From contig NZ_LXFV01000001.1 in assembly GCF_002847345.1 (NCBI RefSeq), positions 248,001-312,000 on the forward strand: DNA of 64,000 bases. Reading direction: 5' to 3'. The notes below the pieces were generated by a model. It did no database searches, was not told the DNA's origin, and was given only the letters and a program-made list of their open reading frames with translations. Positions 9,542 through 19,441 of the stretch are shown here, in pieces. The translations under genes were made by a program, and so were the position numbers. Within the stretch, counting starts at the first letter, position 1; each line of letters begins with the position of its first letter. This DNA is from Pectobacterium peruviense. Its GTDB lineage: Bacteria; Pseudomonadota; Gammaproteobacteria; Enterobacterales; Enterobacteriaceae.

Positions 9542-9573
9542 TTAGGCGAGATAACTTATTCTTTTAACAGGGC

Positions 9574-9897
9574 TTATTCTTTCCACAGAATGTGGCAAAG
9601 CTTGTGGTCTTTTTCTCGGCAAATCAGTACGCGGGCAAAAATATCGGTAATTTCTTCACCGTCTTGTTCGGCCAACCCAATCACGACTTCAGCGAAGAAA
9701 TCCGGATTCAGGTCGAAATCAACGTGCTCCGCCCAGTCTTCAGCGGGGTCGAATAACTCAGCACCGCCGCGCTCTTCGAATTGCAGGTTGAACAGCAGAA
9801 TATCTGCCGGATCGAGGTTGTCAGCAGCGAGTTCCAAGAAAATGTCGTAGGCCTGTTCCAATGCTTCGTCTTCGGTCAGGCGGTTATTCAAATCCAT
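9574..9897 (-). CDS. yciU: YciU, UPF0263 family small acidic protein
   Basis: The family start [20 protein letters not shown] falls at 9897, 17 codons inside the longest open frame, and gives a protein of 107 residues. The very acidic composition and C-terminal [15 protein letters not shown] match E. coli YciU. The molecular function is not established; acidic DNA-mimic behaviour has been proposed for the family. It lies just downstream of clsA on the same strand with a short gap, so the two may be co-transcribed. Confidence 0.93.
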   Translation of the reverse strand: MDLNNRLTEDEALEQAYDIFLELAADNLDPADILLFNLQFEERGGAELFDPAEDWAEHVDFDLNPDFFAEVVIGLAEQDGEEITDIFARVLICREKDHKLCHILWKE

Positions 9898-9952
9898 AAA
9901 GCGATTCCTGTTAATTCCCAATGGCCTTATTAGAACACGGGAAAACACGTAT

Positions 9953-11413
9953 TTACAGCAGGGGGCTGAAAAAGTAGAACAGCCGCTCGACGATACGTTG
10001 CCAATAAGGGCGATTTTGCCACTGCGTCGCGTTTAACAGGCGTGAACGGGCGATATAGTCTTCCTGCACGCAGGCCAAATCGGTGCCGAATCCGGCATCG
10101 TCAATCACCAGCGTGATTTCAAAATTCAGCCACAGGCTGCGCATATCCAGATTCACCGTACCGACCAGACTGAGCTGTCCATCAACCAACACGCTTTTCG
10201 TGTGCAGCAGTCCGTCCTTGAATTGGTAAATTTTCACACCTGCGGCCAGCAGTTCCGTGAAGAACGCACGGCTGGCCCAGCCGACCAACACGGAGTCGTT
10301 CTTGTGTGGAACAATAATGCTGACATCAACGCCGCGCTGGGCGGCGGTACAGATGGCATGTAGCAGATCGTCGCTGGGCACGAAGTAGGGAGTCGTCATG
10401 ATCAACTGCTTGCGCGCCGAATAGACGGACGTCAGCAGCGCCTGATGAATCATTTCTTCCGGGTAACCGGGGCCGGAGGCAATAACCTGAATGGTGTGAC
10501 CGCTCTCCTGTTCGAACGGCATGACGTTAACATCAGGCGGCGGCGGAAGCAGGCGTTTGCCGGTTTCCATTTCCCAGTCGCAGCAGTAAATAATGCCTAG
10601 CGTGGTCGCTACTGGGCCTTCAATACGTGCCATCAGGTCAATCCATTGCCCAACGCCAGCATCCTGTTTGAAGAGACGGGGATCAACCATATTCATGCTG
10701 CCGGTATAAGCAATACGGCTGTCGATCAGGATAATTTTACGGTGTTGTCGCAAATCCATGCGGCGCAGGAAAGCACGAAATAGATTCACTTTCAGGGCTT
10801 CGACTACTTCTATCCCTGCGGTGCGCATCAGCTCAGGATGATGTTGACGGAAGAATTGAACGCTGCCAGCCGAATCCAGCAGGATGCGGCAATGTACACC
10901 GCGTCGTGCGGCCGAGATAAGAGAAGAGGTGACTTGCTCAACCAACCCGCCGGGCTGCCAGATATAGAACACCATTTCGATGTTATTACGCGCGAGTTCA
11001 ATGTCACGTAATAGCGCCTTAATCGTGTCATCAAACGTGGTCATCAACTGCAACTGATTGCCTTTGACGCCGCCAACCCCTTGTCGGCGTTCACAGAGCT
11101 GGAATAACGCGCTGGCGACTTCACTGTTTTCCGTCGCGAAAATACGGCGATATTCCTTTAATTCACGTAGCCATTTTGCCGTTGATGGCCACATTTTGCT
11201 GGCGCGCTCAGCCCGACGTTTGCCGAGATGGAGTTCGCCAAATGAAAGATAAGCGATAATGCCGACAAGTGGCAGAATATAAATCACCAGTAGCCAGGCC
11301 ATCGCTGAAGGCACTGCCCGACGTTTCATCAGAATACGTAAGGTCACACCTGCGATCAGCAACCAGTAGCTAAAAACCAGTAACCAACTTATTACGGTAT
11401 AAAATGTCGACAT
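9953..11413 (-). CDS. clsA: Cardiolipin synthase A
   Basis: The 486-residue protein has two N-terminal membrane helices (about residues 5-25 and 38-58) followed by two phospholipase D domains. Both HKD motifs are complete: H224-K226-D231 in [10 protein letters not shown] and H404-K406-D411 in [10 protein letters not shown]. It joins two phosphatidylglycerol molecules into cardiolipin and glycerol at the inner membrane. The N-terminal hydrophobic region and length identify it as ClsA rather than ClsB or ClsC. Neighbours yciU and yciY match the E. coli arrangement. Confidence 0.97.
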   Translation of the reverse strand: MSTFYTVISWLLVFSYWLLIAGVTLRILMKRRAVPSAMAWLLVIYILPLVGIIAYLSFGELHLGKRRAERASKMWPSTAKWLRELKEYRRIFATENSEVASALFQLCERRQGVGGVKGNQLQLMTTFDDTIKALLRDIELARNNIEMVFYIWQPGGLVEQVTSSLISAARRGVHCRILLDSAGSVQFFRQHHPELMRTAGIEVVEALKVNLFRAFLRRMDLRQHRKIILIDSRIAYTGSMNMVDPRLFKQDAGVGQWIDLMARIEGPVATTLGIIYCCDWEMETGKRLLPPPPDVNVMPFEQESGHTIQVIASGPGYPEEMIHQALLTSVYSARKQLIMTTPYFVPSDDLLHAICTAAQRGVDVSIIVPHKNDSVLVGWASRAFFTELLAAGVKIYQFKDGLLHTKSVLVDGQLSLVGTVNLDMRSLWLNFEITLVIDDAGFGTDLACVQEDYIARSRLLNATQWQNRPYWQRIVERLFYFFSPLL

Positions 11414-11608
11414 AAAAGCAGCACAGTTCCCTTTTGCAAAGAATTAACAAAGTGTACGCATAGATTTATAAAAGGGGAAATGCCTTTCCTCTGAATAAAA
11501 TAGCGTAATTGGATAAGAAGAGAATGACGGAGAGGGTGATTCACCGATTGTGGTCACGCATTAGGGGTATATAATGCCCAGCGCGAGTGGATTAACAAGA
11601 GTCGCATA

Positions 11609-11785
11609 ATGAAACGCAGTCGGAATGAAGTGGGCCGCTGGCGGATGTTGCGTCAGGTCCAGCGTAGAAGAAGTCGCTGGTTGGAGGCGCAATCGCGTAC
11701 TTACCGCCATATTCGCTCTGCCCGTTACTTGCAGCAGAAGCATCAACGGCGGGCATTACTCTATGCGGTAGCCTACGAGTGGTAA
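11609..11785 (+). CDS. yciY: YciY-like small basic protein (58 aa)
   Basis: A short frame begins MKRSRNEVGRWRMLRQVQRR and ends AYEW; it is extremely rich in Arg and has the KRSR-EVGRWRM start I recognise from E. coli YciY (57 aa), which also sits beside cls on the opposite strand. It encodes no known domain and its function is unknown. A strong terminator follows 12 bases after the stop, which supports a real transcription unit. The frame is too short for many gene finders and is often left out. Confidence 0.8.
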   Translation: MKRSRNEVGRWRMLRQVQRRRSRWLEAQSRTYRHIRSARYLQQKHQRRALLYAVAYEW

Positions 11786-11796
11786 ACCAGTGAGGA

Positions 11797-11830
11797 AAAT
11801 AGCGACCCGAAGTATGGTCGCTATTTTTTA
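11797..11830 (+). terminator. Intrinsic terminator after yciY
   Basis: AAATAGCGACC (11797-11807) pairs perfectly with GGTCGCTATTT (11816-11826) around an 8-base loop and is followed by a T-run. The A-rich 5' side also gives it a T-run on the other strand, so it could serve the convergent chemotaxis receptor gene as well. Confidence 0.88.
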
Positions 11831-11853
11831 TCACATAACGGATCTTATTCCGC

Positions 11854-13527
11854 TTATCCCATCACGGGAATGCGCTGCGTTATTTCTCTCTGGTCAATCA
11901 TCGGGTTCACATCAGCCTCTGTCGAGGGCAGAATAAACAGCGACACCGAGGTATTTAAGCGTTCCGTTTGCTCCAACAGTGAGGAGAAGGTGTGTGCGGA
12001 GGCTTCAACCTGTCCTGCGTTTTCTCTGACGGTGTCGTTCAGCGTGCTGAGCCGAGCGGTCACTTCATGAATGCTTTCATTCTGCTGGTGCGATATTTCT
12101 GAGATTTCACTCAGGAACGTGCCAGTGCCTTTCGCCGTCTGGATGATATTCTGCAAGCTGTCATTCAGTTTGTTCACCAGCCGTGTTCCGGCGGTAACGC
12201 TGTTGTCTGAATCACGAATCAGCACATTAATACTTTGTGCAGAATGGCTGCTTTGCGAAGCCAGCGTGCCGACTTCACGGGCAACAACGGCGAAGCCTCG
12301 TCCCATCGTCCCAGCTCGCGCTGCTTCAATTGCGGCATTCAATGACAAGATATGTGTCTGGAATGCCACGTTCTCAATCATCCCAATCGCTTCCGTCATT
12401 TCGCGTGTTCTGCCTGCAATATCCGACATCGCCGCCTTGACGTCATTCATCATCGTCTCACCCTGCGCGGCGATTTTGCTGGTGTCTTCCGCGTGCAAAT
12501 TAGCCTGCTGGGTATGTTGCGTGTTTTGCTCGAGATGGTGGCTAAGCTGAATCACGTGTTCAGTCGTCACTTTAAGTTCGTGGGATTGACGATTCGCCTG
12601 CTCGGAAAGTCGATGGTTATCCTCAGCCACGCGATCGACCTGCGTCACCATGTGATCAACGCCCTGACGAACCTGATTAACCAAGGTCACCAGACCTTCC
12701 TGCATTTGGATGACGCTGGTGTTGAGCTGTTCAACTTCCCGAGTTCCGCGTGTCTCTGTGTTGACCGAATGGGAAAGGTCGCCTGCGGCGATCAGTTTTA
12801 AATGAGCAATAATGTGCGTGAGCGGACGAATAATGACCTGATTAACGCCAACCCAGACGGCAATGGCGATCGCCAGTAAGAGCCCTAACACCGTGATGAA
12901 AATGGTTTTCGCTTGATCGAGTGAGGATAAAAATTGTTGTCCATGTTGCTTTTGCAGCGCATCGGTATCTTGCAGATAGTGTGAATACTTCTGAGTAAAA
13001 TCACTTTGATAGGCCTGAACTGGGACAGCAAAGAAAATATCAATCTGATTGGTGGTTTTTATTCCCTCAGCCAGCTCGACAAGCCCAGAATAAAGCTGGT
13101 TGTAACTCTTTTTCAGATCGACAAATGCTGTTGTGTCGGCTTCCGCCGTCGTGGTGGTTTCCAGTAACTGATAATGTTCTTTTGCCTGTTTTAGAGACAC
13201 CTCCGCCTCATCCATCAGACTATGCCAGCTGCCTTCAGACCCGGTTTCTTTGTCTACCAACAGATAAATGCCAGCGCGATTCAGTTTGTCGCTGGCATTC
13301 ATCACTTCCATCCGCGCTTTATCCATTAACGCTTGTTGCTGGCGCAGGCTCTCGTTAGCAGAAATATCTTGCCGAACCTGCGTCATCGTTTGAGAAATGA
13401 TGCCGACGGAAACCAATTGTAATAAAGAAAATAACCCAATGATCAATAACAATCCGGAGAGAATACTGAGGCGATGACGGCGGCGGATAGTAGCAACTCC
13501 GTTTCGCAAAATCGCAGGCATTAACAT
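11854..13527 (-). CDS. Methyl-accepting chemotaxis protein
   Basis: This 557-residue transmembrane receptor has TM1 at about residues 20-42, a periplasmic helical domain (about 43-205, four-helix-bundle type), TM2 at about 208-230 (IFITVLGLLLAIAIAVWVGV), a HAMP domain to about 280, then a long signalling coiled coil. The kinase-control tip is clear: LNAAIEAARAG followed by GRGFAVVAREVGTLASQSS. It would sense a periplasmic ligand and control CheA. The C-terminus (QRIPVMG) lacks the NWETF-type tether for CheR/CheB found on Tar and Tsr. The ligand cannot be told from sequence. It sits where E. coli has kch. Soft-rot bacteria carry many such receptors. Confidence 0.95.
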   Translation of the reverse strand: MLMPAILRNGVATIRRRHRLSILSGLLLIIGLFSLLQLVSVGIISQTMTQVRQDISANESLRQQQALMDKARMEVMNASDKLNRAGIYLLVDKETGSEGSWHSLMDEAEVSLKQAKEHYQLLETTTTAEADTTAFVDLKKSYNQLYSGLVELAEGIKTTNQIDIFFAVPVQAYQSDFTQKYSHYLQDTDALQKQHGQQFLSSLDQAKTIFITVLGLLLAIAIAVWVGVNQVIIRPLTHIIAHLKLIAAGDLSHSVNTETRGTREVEQLNTSVIQMQEGLVTLVNQVRQGVDHMVTQVDRVAEDNHRLSEQANRQSHELKVTTEHVIQLSHHLEQNTQHTQQANLHAEDTSKIAAQGETMMNDVKAAMSDIAGRTREMTEAIGMIENVAFQTHILSLNAAIEAARAGTMGRGFAVVAREVGTLASQSSHSAQSINVLIRDSDNSVTAGTRLVNKLNDSLQNIIQTAKGTGTFLSEISEISHQQNESIHEVTARLSTLNDTVRENAGQVEASAHTFSSLLEQTERLNTSVSLFILPSTEADVNPMIDQREITQRIPVMG

Positions 13528-13649
13528 GATTGTCGACCCTCTATAGATGAATAGCGGTCAAACTATCACTGTTAAATGACTAAAATATTTCAGCTTTTGA
13601 CAGGGAGGTAAGAGGCCATGATTTTCCCCTCCAATCATGACCTGTATCA

Positions 13650-13856
<207 letters not shown>

Positions 13857-13858
13857 TC

Positions 13859-14155
13859 TTAAAACACTTTTTTATAAGGTTTCACGCTGACGTGTTGATA
13901 GACACCGGCTGTGATATAGGGATCGGCGTCGGCCCATTCTGTTGCTTCGCCCAACGACGCGAATTCAGCGATAATCACGGAACCGCTAAAACCAGCCTGA
14001 CCGGGATCTTCGCTGTCGATAGCGGGTAACGGGCCTGCGGTAATCAGTCGACCCTGATCGCGTAATGTCTGTAAACGGGCAAGGTGGTCTGGTCTTACCG
14101 ACAGGCGTTTTGCTAATGAATCAACATTATCTTCAGCATAAATGACATAGAGCAT
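13859..14155 (-). CDS. yciI: YciI family protein
   Basis: The 98-residue protein beginning [20 protein letters not shown] is a YCII-domain protein with a ferredoxin-like fold. The start at 14155 is chosen by family alignment; the open frame extends 23 codons further upstream without similarity. Conserved residues include the H in RPDHLARLQ and the DPY motif ([12 protein letters not shown]). The family is related to muconolactone isomerases, and the E. coli protein has an active-site-like His/Asp pair, but its reaction is unknown. It is a neighbour of tonB, as in E. coli. Confidence 0.94.
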   Translation of the reverse strand: MLYVIYAEDNVDSLAKRLSVRPDHLARLQTLRDQGRLITAGPLPAIDSEDPGQAGFSGSVIIAEFASLGEATEWADADPYITAGVYQHVSVKPYKKVF

Positions 14156-14407
14156 AGCGACCTCACTGGTTAGGAAGATACCCTTTCTCGTTTGGGATAC
14201 CGGGTAGAGATCCCCAGCGGCCAAACGCTATCGGGTAAGAAAAACGTGTTTTTATCATCATACGTGATGTTGTTCGAGGACAATAGGTTGATTTGCCAGA
14301 CTAATCCCCCCACGGTTTCTGTTTTTTTTACAATTCCATGCGTTGTTATTGAATATGATTGCTATTTGCATTTAAACTTGGGCGGCATAAGAGGATAAAG
14401 ACAGACT

Positions 14408-15166
14408 ATGCCGCAAAAAAAGTTTTTTTTAACCCGCCGTTACTCATGGCCATTCATACTTTCAGTTGGTTTTCACGGTTCACTGATTGCAGGTTTGCTG
14501 TACGCATCGTTTAATAATTCAATCGAATTACCGCAGGAATCTAAGCCTATCAGCGTTGTGATGGTTAACCCTGCGGCCTATGAAGCGGCACCCGCTGCCA
14601 AATCTGCGCCTGAACCAGAGCCAGTTAAGCAACCAGAACCTGAGCCGGAGCCGATTCCAGAACCGGAGCCAGTGCCGCAGCCGGTTCCTATACCATTACC
14701 CGAGCCTAAGCCCAAGCCGCCGAAACCTAAACCGGAACCTAAGCCCGTGAAGAAGGTTGAGCAGCCGAAGCCGGTTAAGCGGGAGCCAACCGTTGAAAAA
14801 CAGCCGCCTTCGCCGTTTACCAGCGAAGAGCCGACGCGCAATATCAATAATGCGCCAGTGAAGCAGGCGCCTGCGCCCGCAGCAAGTTCACAGTCAAGTG
14901 GGCCGCGCCCGCTGAGCCGCGCACAGCCACAGTATCCTGCACGCGCGTTCTCTTTGCGTGTTGAAGGTCGAGTGAAAATGCAGTTTGATGTGGACGACTC
15001 TGGACGCGTTGATAACGTTCGCGTGCTTTCTGCCGAACCGCGCAATATGTTTGAGCGCGACATTAAACAGGCGATGCGCAAATGGCGTTACGAAGCAGGC
15101 AAACCGGGTAAAGATCTGGTTGTGACCATCGTCTTTAAAATTGATGGCGGTGCAGCCGTCGAATAA
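14408..15166 (+). CDS. tonB: TonB energy-transducing protein
   Basis: The 252-residue protein has one N-terminal membrane anchor (about residues 13-35, with [17 protein letters not shown]; the SxxxH motif contacts ExbBD), a long periplasmic Pro-rich spacer, and a C-terminal TonB domain (about 168-248: [20 protein letters not shown]). The spacer has EP repeats (about 68-96) and then KP repeats (about 98-125), the usual order. TonB couples the proton motive force through ExbB/ExbD to outer-membrane receptors for siderophores and cobalamin. A strong terminator shared with yciA follows. Confidence 0.97.
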   Translation: MPQKKFFLTRRYSWPFILSVGFHGSLIAGLLYASFNNSIELPQESKPISVVMVNPAAYEAAPAAKSAPEPEPVKQPEPEPEPIPEPEPVPQPVPIPLPEPKPKPPKPKPEPKPVKKVEQPKPVKREPTVEKQPPSPFTSEEPTRNINNAPVKQAPAPAASSQSSGPRPLSRAQPQYPARAFSLRVEGRVKMQFDVDDSGRVDNVRVLSAEPRNMFERDIKQAMRKWRYEAGKPGKDLVVTIVFKIDGGAAVE

Positions 15167-15186
15167 TTCACGTCAGGACAAAAAAA

Positions 15187-15226
15187 GAAACGGGGCGTCA
15201 TCAGCTAAAGATGACGCCCCGTTTTC
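15187..15226. terminator. Bidirectional terminator between tonB and yciA
   Basis: ACGGGGCGTCAT (15190-15201) pairs with ATGACGCCCCGT (15211-15222), a 12-bp GC-rich stem with a 9-base loop. An A-tract before and Ts after make it an intrinsic terminator for both convergent genes. Confidence 0.95.
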
Positions 15227-15297
15227 GTTAGTTCTTCCTATCCGTTAATTATTCAGGGTAGGTAGTGTTACAGCTACGCCCAAAAATGATGCCGAGT

Positions 15298-15720
15298 TTA
15301 CTCGCTTGGCGTGAAGTTGCTTTTCCCTGCTGGCAACTCGCGTGGGTGACCGTCTTCATCCACTGCAACGTAGGTGAATAACGCTTCGGTTGCCCGATAG
15401 CGCTGACCAATCGGCTCAGACGACACTTTCTTTACCCACACTTCAACGTTGATGTTGATAGAGCTACGGCCAGTGCGTAAGCAACGCGCATAGCAGCAAA
15501 CCACATCGCCCACGGCAACAGGTTTTAAGAATGACATTCCATCAACCCGTACAGTAACGACACGTCCCTCGGCGATTTCTTTCGCCAAAATCGCACCGCC
15601 CATGTCCATTTGCGACATCAGCCAGCCGCCAAAAATATCGCCATTTGCATTGGTATCGGCTGGCATTGCCAGCGTACGGAGAACCAGTTCACCCTGTGGT
15701 AACACGTTTTGTGTGCTCAT
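15298..15720 (-). CDS. yciA: YciA acyl-CoA thioesterase
   Basis: A 140-residue hot-dog-fold thioesterase. The block NANGDIFGGWLMSQMDMGGA (about residues 22-41) is the family signature holding the catalytic Asp. It hydrolyses a wide range of acyl-CoAs in the cytoplasm. The tonB-yciA-yciB-yciC order is the same as in E. coli. yciB lies upstream with a gap of 24 bases on the same strand, so these are probably one transcript. Confidence 0.96.
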   Translation of the reverse strand: MSTQNVLPQGELVLRTLAMPADTNANGDIFGGWLMSQMDMGGAILAKEIAEGRVVTVRVDGMSFLKPVAVGDVVCCYARCLRTGRSSININVEVWVKKVSSEPIGQRYRATEALFTYVAVDEDGHPRELPAGKSNFTPSE

Positions 15721-15744
15721 TGTGTATGCCTCGGTTTAGTGCGG

Positions 15745-16311
15745 TTACTGTTGCTCGCTTTTTTCTTCTTCTGATTTCTCTTGGTCGTTAGGTAAGTGGC
15801 GATAAATATAGATGCCACAAATCAGCGTAAACAGCAGCGTCACACCGGTCAGACCAAAGACTTTAAAATTGACCCAAACGCTTTGCGGTAGCCAGAAAGC
15901 AATATAGATATTAACCAATCCGCACACCAGAAAGAACATGGCCCAGGCGAGATTCAATTTTCCCCAGACGGACTGCGGTAACGTGAGCTCTTTACCCAGC
16001 ATCTTCTGAATCAGTGTTTGTTTCATGACAAACTGGCTAACCAGCAGGGCAATGGCAAACAACGCATAGATGATGGTGACTTTCCACTTGATGAACAGAT
16101 CGTTATGGAACACCAGCGTGAGTGAGCCGAAAACGACAACCATCGCAAAGGTGACCAGCGTCATTTTCTCTATTTTGCGATACACCACCCAGGTAACCAC
16201 CAGTGACAGCGCGGTTGCCGCAATCAATGCGCCCGATGCGATATAGATGTCATAAAGTTTATAGGCCGCAAAAAAAACGACCAACGGTATAAAATCAAGA
16301 AGTTGCTTCAT
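15745..16311 (-). CDS. yciB: YciB inner-membrane septation/envelope protein
   Basis: The 188-residue protein begins [20 protein letters not shown] and has about five or six membrane helices, matching YciB (IspZ/IspA family). In E. coli it interacts with cell elongation and division proteins and affects envelope integrity together with DcrB. The acidic tail ([13 protein letters not shown]) is cytoplasmic by topology models. The start is supported by the family N-terminus. Confidence 0.95.
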   Translation of the reverse strand: MKQLLDFIPLVVFFAAYKLYDIYIASGALIAATALSLVVTWVVYRKIEKMTLVTFAMVVVFGSLTLVFHNDLFIKWKVTIIYALFAIALLVSQFVMKQTLIQKMLGKELTLPQSVWGKLNLAWAMFFLVCGLVNIYIAFWLPQSVWVNFKVFGLTGVTLLFTLICGIYIYRHLPNDQEKSEEEKSEQQ

Positions 16312-16511
16312 TATGTCAATCCATCACTCAACAGTGTCGTAATCATAACCCGCGAGAGTTATCCGATAGCGCATGCCATTATCCTTTATTGTGGAACACC
16401 ATTCCCGAGATATTGTAATAATTTGCAGAAAATTACGATTGGGTAGATAGCGAACGAGAATTTGGCGAGGCCTATGCCACCAGAGCAGTGACATAGGCGG
16501 AATACGAGAAA

Positions 16512-17264
16512 TTAAGCGCGCAGCAGCATATAAAGGCGGAACAGATAAATAAGCAGGATAGCGGAGATCAGATTGCTTAACCCGTTCAGAACTATGCTGA
16601 GCACCGTGGGTGAGGAAATCGGTAACTTTGATACGATCAGCAAAATAGCGATTTTAGCCAGCAGCCACATCACGATGGCTGGTGCGGTGGCACGTAAGTT
16701 GCCATAGGCCAGTTTGGTGCTCGTTTTGATGGCGCTGAAAATCCCGCTTTTTTCAGTGACGACAATCACGGGTGATAAACTCAGCGCAATAGCCAGCAAC
16801 ACGCCAGGAATGACCAGAAGCATCATGCCAAGCTGGATGAGCAGGGTGCACAGCAGGATGAGGAAAAGCAGACGCAGTAAAAAAGGTGCGGATGCGCCAA
16901 TGGCGCGCAGGGCACTGGTGCGTTGTCCGTCAGAAACCAACTGGATTAACATCAGAACCCCGCCCGTCAGCAGTACGTTGCCCACTAACGCAGCAAAAGT
17001 GCCTGCCGCTGACATTTTCAGCAACACGGTTTGTTGTTCCGGTGTCATTTGCTGAATCAAATCCATTAAGCCAGATTCGACAGAAGATGACAGATCGCTG
17101 CTGGAACTGCTCAGAATCTGTAACTCGTCTCCAGAAGGCGATAACGCATGATTCAGTATGACAGTAATGAATGCCGTCAACAGTGACATCATTAAGATGC
17201 TGATGAACTGGTTACGGGTAAAATTCATTGTGTCACGGTACAACGTGTTAGCCGTGATAGGCAT
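16512..17264 (-). CDS. yciC: YciC, UPF0259 membrane protein
   Basis: The 250-residue polytopic membrane protein starts [20 protein letters not shown], the YciC family N-terminus, with six predicted hydrophobic segments. The function is unknown; it belongs to a family of uncharacterised enterobacterial inner-membrane proteins. It is separated from yciB by about 200 bp with no obvious gene. Family membership is secure from sequence and position. Confidence 0.94.
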   Translation of the reverse strand: MPITANTLYRDTMNFTRNQFISILMMSLLTAFITVILNHALSPSGDELQILSSSSSDLSSSVESGLMDLIQQMTPEQQTVLLKMSAAGTFAALVGNVLLTGGVLMLIQLVSDGQRTSALRAIGASAPFLLRLLFLILLCTLLIQLGMMLLVIPGVLLAIALSLSPVIVVTEKSGIFSAIKTSTKLAYGNLRATAPAIVMWLLAKIAILLIVSKLPISSPTVLSIVLNGLSNLISAILLIYLFRLYMLLRA

Positions 17265-17452
17265 GCAGGCTCCTTGAAAAAGATAAATCGACCGAAAGAA
17301 CTTAACTCGCGATTGTAACCTGTTAATCCGCGCTGTGGCACCCCGTCAACGATACAATGCTGCTTTTCCCTTCACTCAAGATCAATGTGACATTGCTACC
17401 CATAGTCGTTCTCCTTGTTATCGGTGACGTGTTTTATGACGCTATGCGGTTT

Positions 17453-17466
17453 TTGATCTGGATCAA
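17453..17466 (+). promoter_or_regulatory. Perfect FNR box upstream of ompW
   Basis: TTGATCTGGATCAA matches the FNR consensus TTGATnnnnATCAA at all ten defined positions. It lies about 147 bp before the ompW start. In E. coli ompW is induced without oxygen by FNR, so this site very likely serves the same purpose. The rest of the 348-bp yciC-ompW gap would contain the ompW promoter. Confidence 0.85.
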
Positions 17467-17612
17467 TTCCATGAAATTTAATTGGTTAGTGATAAATGAT
17501 TCAGTTCAATTTGGGCGTGGAATTTTTAAAAGATGTGATCTGGTTTAAAACAAGAATACCTACTTAGGGGTATATTTCGCTCGAAATTTAAACCCTATAT
17601 ATGGAGTGGGTA

Positions 17613-18248
17613 ATGAAAAAGACATCTTTCTTATTGTTGGCGGCGGCATTAATGCCCGCATTGGCGCAGGCTCATCAAGCGGGTGATTTCATTGTTCGGG
17701 CAGGAGCAACGACGGTACGTCCCGTTGAAAGCTCAGATAATGTGCTGGGTAGCCTGGGATCGTTTCAGGTTAATAACAATACTCAGTTGGGTCTGACCTT
17801 CAGCTACATGGTGACGGATAACATTGGTGTTGAATTGCTGGCTGCAACCCCGTTTAACCACAAAGTCGGTTTGCAAAGCACTGGAACAATCGCGGAAGTG
17901 AAACATTTGCCGCCGTCTCTGGTGGCACAATATTACTTTGGTGATAAAGAAGATACGCTGCGCCCGTATCTCGGCGTAGGTGTGAATTACACCCTGTTCT
18001 TCGATGAGAAATTTAATGATACAGGGAAAAGTGCAGGGCTAAGCGATCTGAGCCTGAAAAACTCCTGGGGTATTGCTGCTCAGGCTGGATTGGATTACAA
18101 CCTGGATAAGAACTGGCTGCTCAATATGTCCGTGTGGTGGATGGATATTGATACCGATGTGAAATTTAAAGCCGGTAACGATCAGCAAAGCGTGCATACC
18201 CGTCTCGACCCGTGGGCGTTTATGATTGGTGCAGGTTATCGTTTCTGA
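17613..18248 (+). CDS. ompW: OmpW outer-membrane protein
   Basis: The 211-residue precursor has signal peptide MKKTSFLLLAAALMPALAQA followed by HQAGDFIVRAGATTVRP, the mature OmpW start, and ends in an aromatic residue (GYRF) as outer-membrane beta-barrels do. OmpW forms an eight-stranded barrel with a hydrophobic channel; it is linked to small-molecule uptake, stress and colicin S4 sensitivity. The ATG at 17613 is preferred over one 12 bases upstream because it gives a proper signal peptide. A perfect FNR box lies upstream and a terminator downstream. Confidence 0.96.
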   Translation: MKKTSFLLLAAALMPALAQAHQAGDFIVRAGATTVRPVESSDNVLGSLGSFQVNNNTQLGLTFSYMVTDNIGVELLAATPFNHKVGLQSTGTIAEVKHLPPSLVAQYYFGDKEDTLRPYLGVGVNYTLFFDEKFNDTGKSAGLSDLSLKNSWGIAAQAGLDYNLDKNWLLNMSVWWMDIDTDVKFKAGNDQQSVHTRLDPWAFMIGAGYRF

Positions 18249-18280
18249 TTACGAACGTAATCTTGTGCGAAGAAGAATAA

Positions 18281-18314
18281 AAAAACGGCGAAGTTAATAC
18301 TTCGCCGTTTTTAT
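18281..18314. terminator. Terminator between ompW and the KdgM-like porin gene
   Basis: AAAAACGGCGAAG (18281-18293) pairs with CTTCGCCGTTTTT (18300-18312) around a 6-base loop. The symmetrical A- and T-tracts make it suitable for both convergent genes. Confidence 0.93.
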
Positions 18315-18385
18315 AGACAGGAAATAACAAACCAATAAAGAAATACTATTTACTATTGAAGCTATTTTCTAAATGGCGTTAACCA

Positions 18386-19105
18386 TTAGAAACTGTACTG
18401 AACACCAACACGGTAGCGAGTCTGGCGTTCGTCAGTAGTTTTGCTACCAGAAACGTTACCGACTTGAACGTAAGGCGTCCAGTTTTTGTCGAATTTGTAA
18501 GCCAGTTTAACATCGTGGGTCATGTCATAGTTCTCGTTGTCAGCGAGGTAGCCAACAGAACCAGCTTTAGTTTTCTTGTCGTATTCAAATTCGTATTCAA
18601 TGACAAAATTCGCTGGCAGTTTGTAACCCAATGTACTGGTGATGGTGTAGCCTTTCATATCAGTAGGATTTGTTGAACCGATTTGGTCGCTTCTGCGCAG
18701 GTAGGATGCACGGTAGCGCAAGCCATAGTACAGAGAATCGGTGATGTTGGCTGTACCTTTGATATAAGGACGATAGTTGTTGTCTTTTGAAGAGGAAACC
18801 ATATTTAAGCCAGCTTCCAAACCAAAAGTTTTATCGAACTTGTACAGGTAACTGGCGGTCACTTCAGTACCGGTACTGACGGTTTCATTATACGGTTTAT
18901 TTGGCGTAGTGTCTTTGTCAGATTGACCCCACTTGGCTTCCATTGACAGGCCAAAACCGTTATCAAAACGGTTAGATATCAGCAGGCGATCTTTATGATC
19001 GTTCTTTGCCGTATCTTTCATTTCGTGACGATAATCAATCGTCACAGCCATGGAGCTTAAGCTGATTAAGGAGGTTACCACCATCGTCAATATTTTAACT
19101 TTCAT
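18386..19105 (-). CDS. KdgM-family oligogalacturonate-specific porin
   Basis: The 239-residue precursor starts MKVKILTMVVTSLISLSSMA and continues VTIDYRHEMKDTAKNDHKDR, the characteristic mature N-terminus of the KdgM family. It ends RYRVGVQYSF, with the terminal aromatic of outer-membrane barrels. KdgM-type porins let pectin-derived oligogalacturonates into the periplasm and are found mainly in pectinolytic enterobacteria. This copy could correspond to KdgM or its paralogue KdgN; I cannot decide, so no symbol is given. The start at 19105 is chosen for the signal peptide. It shares a terminator with ompW. The AT-rich upstream gap contains a 15-bp palindrome (19337-19351). Confidence 0.93.
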   Translation of the reverse strand: MKVKILTMVVTSLISLSSMAVTIDYRHEMKDTAKNDHKDRLLISNRFDNGFGLSMEAKWGQSDKDTTPNKPYNETVSTGTEVTASYLYKFDKTFGLEAGLNMVSSSKDNNYRPYIKGTANITDSLYYGLRYRASYLRRSDQIGSTNPTDMKGYTITSTLGYKLPANFVIEYEFEYDKKTKAGSVGYLADNENYDMTHDVKLAYKFDKNWTPYVQVGNVSGSKTTDERQTRYRVGVQYSF

Positions 19106-19441
19106 TTTATTATCCCAAGTCAAAGAGAATTATTATTTAAAAACGCGCTGCCACTTTTGTTCAGCGGTTCCATTCTATTTATTATTTCTTACAGTAATGT
19201 GAACAAGATCGTTAAAAAGAGAAAATTTCAAATGATCTCAATTATGTGATTTTCTTCGTATTTTATTGGTGGGATTTATGCGGTTTAAAAAATAATGGTT
19301 ATTTTATTTATTTCTTTAAAATGGGGGTAAATAATTATTTCAATTTGAAATTAATTCTTACATTTATAATGAATTGGACATTAAATAATAATTGAATATA
19401 TTTTTCGCTAATTAAATAAGAAATAATTTGAAACACTATTT
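19106..19441. promoter_or_regulatory. AT-rich upstream region of the KdgM-like porin, with a palindrome
   Basis: This interval has no gene and is very AT-rich. The palindrome ATTTCAATTTGAAAT (19337-19351) is perfect apart from its centre base. It bears some resemblance to KdgR operators (AATGAAAC/GTTTCATT type) but does not match well; KdgR control of this porin would be expected from family knowledge and is not shown by the sequence. Confidence 0.4.

Noticed and set aside
14578-15081. 167-codon Gly/Ser-rich frame antisense to tonB
   Set aside because: The Gly-Ser-Gly runs are the mirror image of the EP/KP repeats of the TonB spacer, not a protein.
19337-19351. Palindrome as a confirmed KdgR operator
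   Set aside because: The arms (ATTTCAA/TTGAAAT) do not fit the KdgR consensus well enough; treated as unassigned.
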